A stretch of DNA of 8,219 nucleotides, taken from positions 1-8,219 of the forward strand of contig CALJCU010000143.1 in the NCBI GenBank assembly GCA_938023885.1. Reading direction: 5' to 3'. Below are positions 7,219 through 8,219 of this stretch, in pieces. The notes under the pieces are model-generated. The model saw only the letters and a list, made by a program, of their open reading frames with translations, searched no databases and was not told the origin of the DNA. Position numbers and translations under genes: made by a program. Each line of letters begins with the position of its first letter. The first letter of the stretch is position 1. Origin of the DNA: an uncultured Prevotella sp. GTDB taxonomy: Bacteria > Bacteroidota > Bacteroidia > Bacteroidales > Bacteroidaceae.

Positions 7219-8079
7219 ATGCGTAAAACATTATTTTTCTTTATTGCTGCTTTCATCGTGGTTTTCCTTTCCGTGAGCTGCGACCACGAAAAGAGCATCG
7301 TCTCCTCCAGGGAAATGGAGGATATTCTCTACGACTACCATCTTGCGGATGCCATGACTCAGCAATCACAGGGAGGATATGCCCAAAACGCAGTAGCTTA
7401 TCGGGCTGCAGTATTAAAGAAATATGATGTTACGCAAAGTGAGTTCGACTCGTCGATGGTCTATTACATGCGACATACCGATGAGCTTCACACCATATAC
7501 CTGCATGTCTCCGACCGTATGCAGGAAGAGGCTGACAAGGTAGGCGCAAGCTCGTCAGGCGGCGTGACGGCTCAGGGTGACTCTGCTGATGTATGGAATG
7601 GAGAGAAGTCGATTGTACTCATCCCCAATGAGCCATTCAACCTCTATTCTTTTGACCTCAAGACGGACACGACGTTCCATAAAGGAGACCTTCTGATTCT
7701 CAACTTTAAGTCGGATTTCATCTTCCAGGACGGTATGCGCGATGGCGTGGCGCTGCTCTCCGTCACATTAGGCAACGACAGCATTGCATCTTCCGTGACA
7801 CACATCTCTTCGTCCATGTCCTCAACCTTGCAGATAATGGACAATGACAGTCTTGGGATAAAGAGAATCCGTGGATTCTTCCTTTTGACCAAGAACGACA
7901 ATGCCAACAGCTCGTCTACGACACTTCAATTGATGAGCATCCATAACATTCATCTCATCCGCGTGCATCCAACGAAGAGACGTGGACCATCTGCCCCCGT
8001 GACTCCGTCTGACGGCAGGATTCCTGTCAGTCCCAATGTACCGGACTCAGAGCGGATGAGGCCACAAATGATGAGGTAA
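7219..8079 (+). CDS. DUF4296 domain lipoprotein
   Basis: Predicted lipoprotein of 286 residues with no known biochemical function. Residues 1-20 are a signal peptide (Arg-Lys, then a hydrophobic run rich in Phe, Ile and Val), ending in L-S-V-S before Cys21, the likely lipidated residue. Ser at -3 departs from the strict lipobox, but such forms are common in Bacteroidetes. Residues about 25-105 match my memory of DUF4296: MEDILYDYHLADA at 33-45, then KYDVTQSEFDSSMVYYMRH at 68-86 and IYLHVSDRMQEE at 93-104. A Ser/Gly-rich linker (109-120) leads to a region of alternating hydrophobic residues (about 128-250) that may be a beta-rich domain, and a Pro/Arg-rich tail (251-286). Acidic residues soon after Cys21 (D22, E24) could act as a surface-export signal, but the match is weak. 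It sits 3 bases after lspA, whose product would process it. Family call is moderate to good; location beyond the envelope is uncertain. Confidence 0.82.
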   Translation: MRKTLFFFIAAFIVVFLSVSCDHEKSIVSSREMEDILYDYHLADAMTQQSQGGYAQNAVAYRAAVLKKYDVTQSEFDSSMVYYMRHTDELHTIYLHVSDRMQEEADKVGASSSGGVTAQGDSADVWNGEKSIVLIPNEPFNLYSFDLKTDTTFHKGDLLILNFKSDFIFQDGMRDGVALLSVTLGNDSIASSVTHISSSMSSTLQIMDNDSLGIKRIRGFFLLTKNDNANSSSTTLQLMSIHNIHLIRVHPTKRRGPSAPVTPSDGRIPVSPNVPDSERMRPQMMR

Positions 8080-8098
8080 ACAAAAAATAATAATACAT

Positions 8099-8219
8099 AT
8101 GAGGAAACACATACTGACAGCACTTTTCCTAACAATAGCCGCCGCTGCTTCTGCCTGCACCAACTTCATTGTAGGCAAGAAGGCAAGTGTCAACGGAAGC
8201 GTCATCTGCACGTATAATG
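8099..8219 (+). CDS. C69-family peptidase (dipeptidase), 5' part only
   Basis: The reading frame opens at ATG 8099 and runs off the window end after 40 complete codons. Residues 1-19 form a signal peptide (MRKH, a hydrophobic core, then AAAASA). Residues 20-40, CTNFIVGKKAS...GSVICTYN, match the N-terminus of peptidase family C69, N-terminal-nucleophile hydrolases related to Lactobacillus PepD, in which the cysteine before T-N becomes the nucleophile once it is exposed at the mature N-terminus. Cys20 is that residue here, directly after the predicted cleavage site, so the enzyme is probably exported and activated by signal-peptide removal. The start is 19 bases after the DUF4296 gene. The gap is AT-rich with no promoter box or terminator that I can see, so read-through from the upstream operon is possible. 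Only the N-terminus is visible; substrate and length cannot be judged. Confidence 0.8.
   Translation, partial: MRKHILTALFLTIAAAASACTNFIVGKKASVNGSVICTYN

Noticed and set aside
8009..8030. Imperfect inverted repeat (CTGACGG ... CTGTCAG) near the end of the DUF4296 gene
   Set aside because: It could form about a 7-pair stem but lies inside coding sequence and has no T-run after it, so it is not a convincing terminator.

Overview
The window reads as chromosomal housekeeping DNA from a member of the Bacteroidetes, most likely Prevotella or a close relative. This rests on four things: the protein sequences (a long IleRS of the Bacteroidetes type, a DUF4296 lipoprotein, a long LspA); two TAnnTTTG-type -7 promoter boxes, the form used by the Bacteroidetes primary sigma factor; AT-rich leaders with little or no Shine-Dalgarno; and very short gaps between co-directional genes. 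Genes fill nearly all of it. No stretch over 300 bases lacks a gene, and I see no tRNA, rRNA, CRISPR array, insertion sequence or convincing terminator.

Layout: a leftward pair, engB (ribosome-assembly GTPase) followed by a Uup-like ABC-F ATPase, occupies 29-2420. A short divergent promoter region lies at about 2421-2517. Rightward from it run ileS (isoleucyl-tRNA synthetase), a small TraR/DksA-like protein, lspA (lipoprotein signal peptidase) and a DUF4296 lipoprotein, separated by 31, -4 and 3 bases, so probably one transcript. After a 19-base gap comes the start of a secreted C69-family peptidase, cut off by the window end.

The genes share two themes. EngB, the ABC-F protein and IleRS all serve the ribosome and translation, and the DksA-like protein may tie this to RNA polymerase. 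LspA matures lipoproteins, and the next gene encodes a probable LspA substrate. The order ileS - DksA-like gene - lspA is, as I recall, also found in Bacillus subtilis (ileS-ylyA-lspA), and ileS-lspA are adjacent in E. coli, so this is old gene order rather than an acquired island.

I did not find an undescribed multi-gene system. The most notable point is inside IleRS: the class I signature HxGH is replaced by G-I-H-H, the swapped form linked to extreme mupirocin resistance in some type 2 IleRS enzymes. Lesser points are a KMSKH loop, a probable insertion in the IleRS catalytic domain, a DksA-like protein with no cysteines, a long insert between the LspA catalytic aspartates, and a peptidase whose predicted nucleophile cysteine sits in a lipobox-like context.
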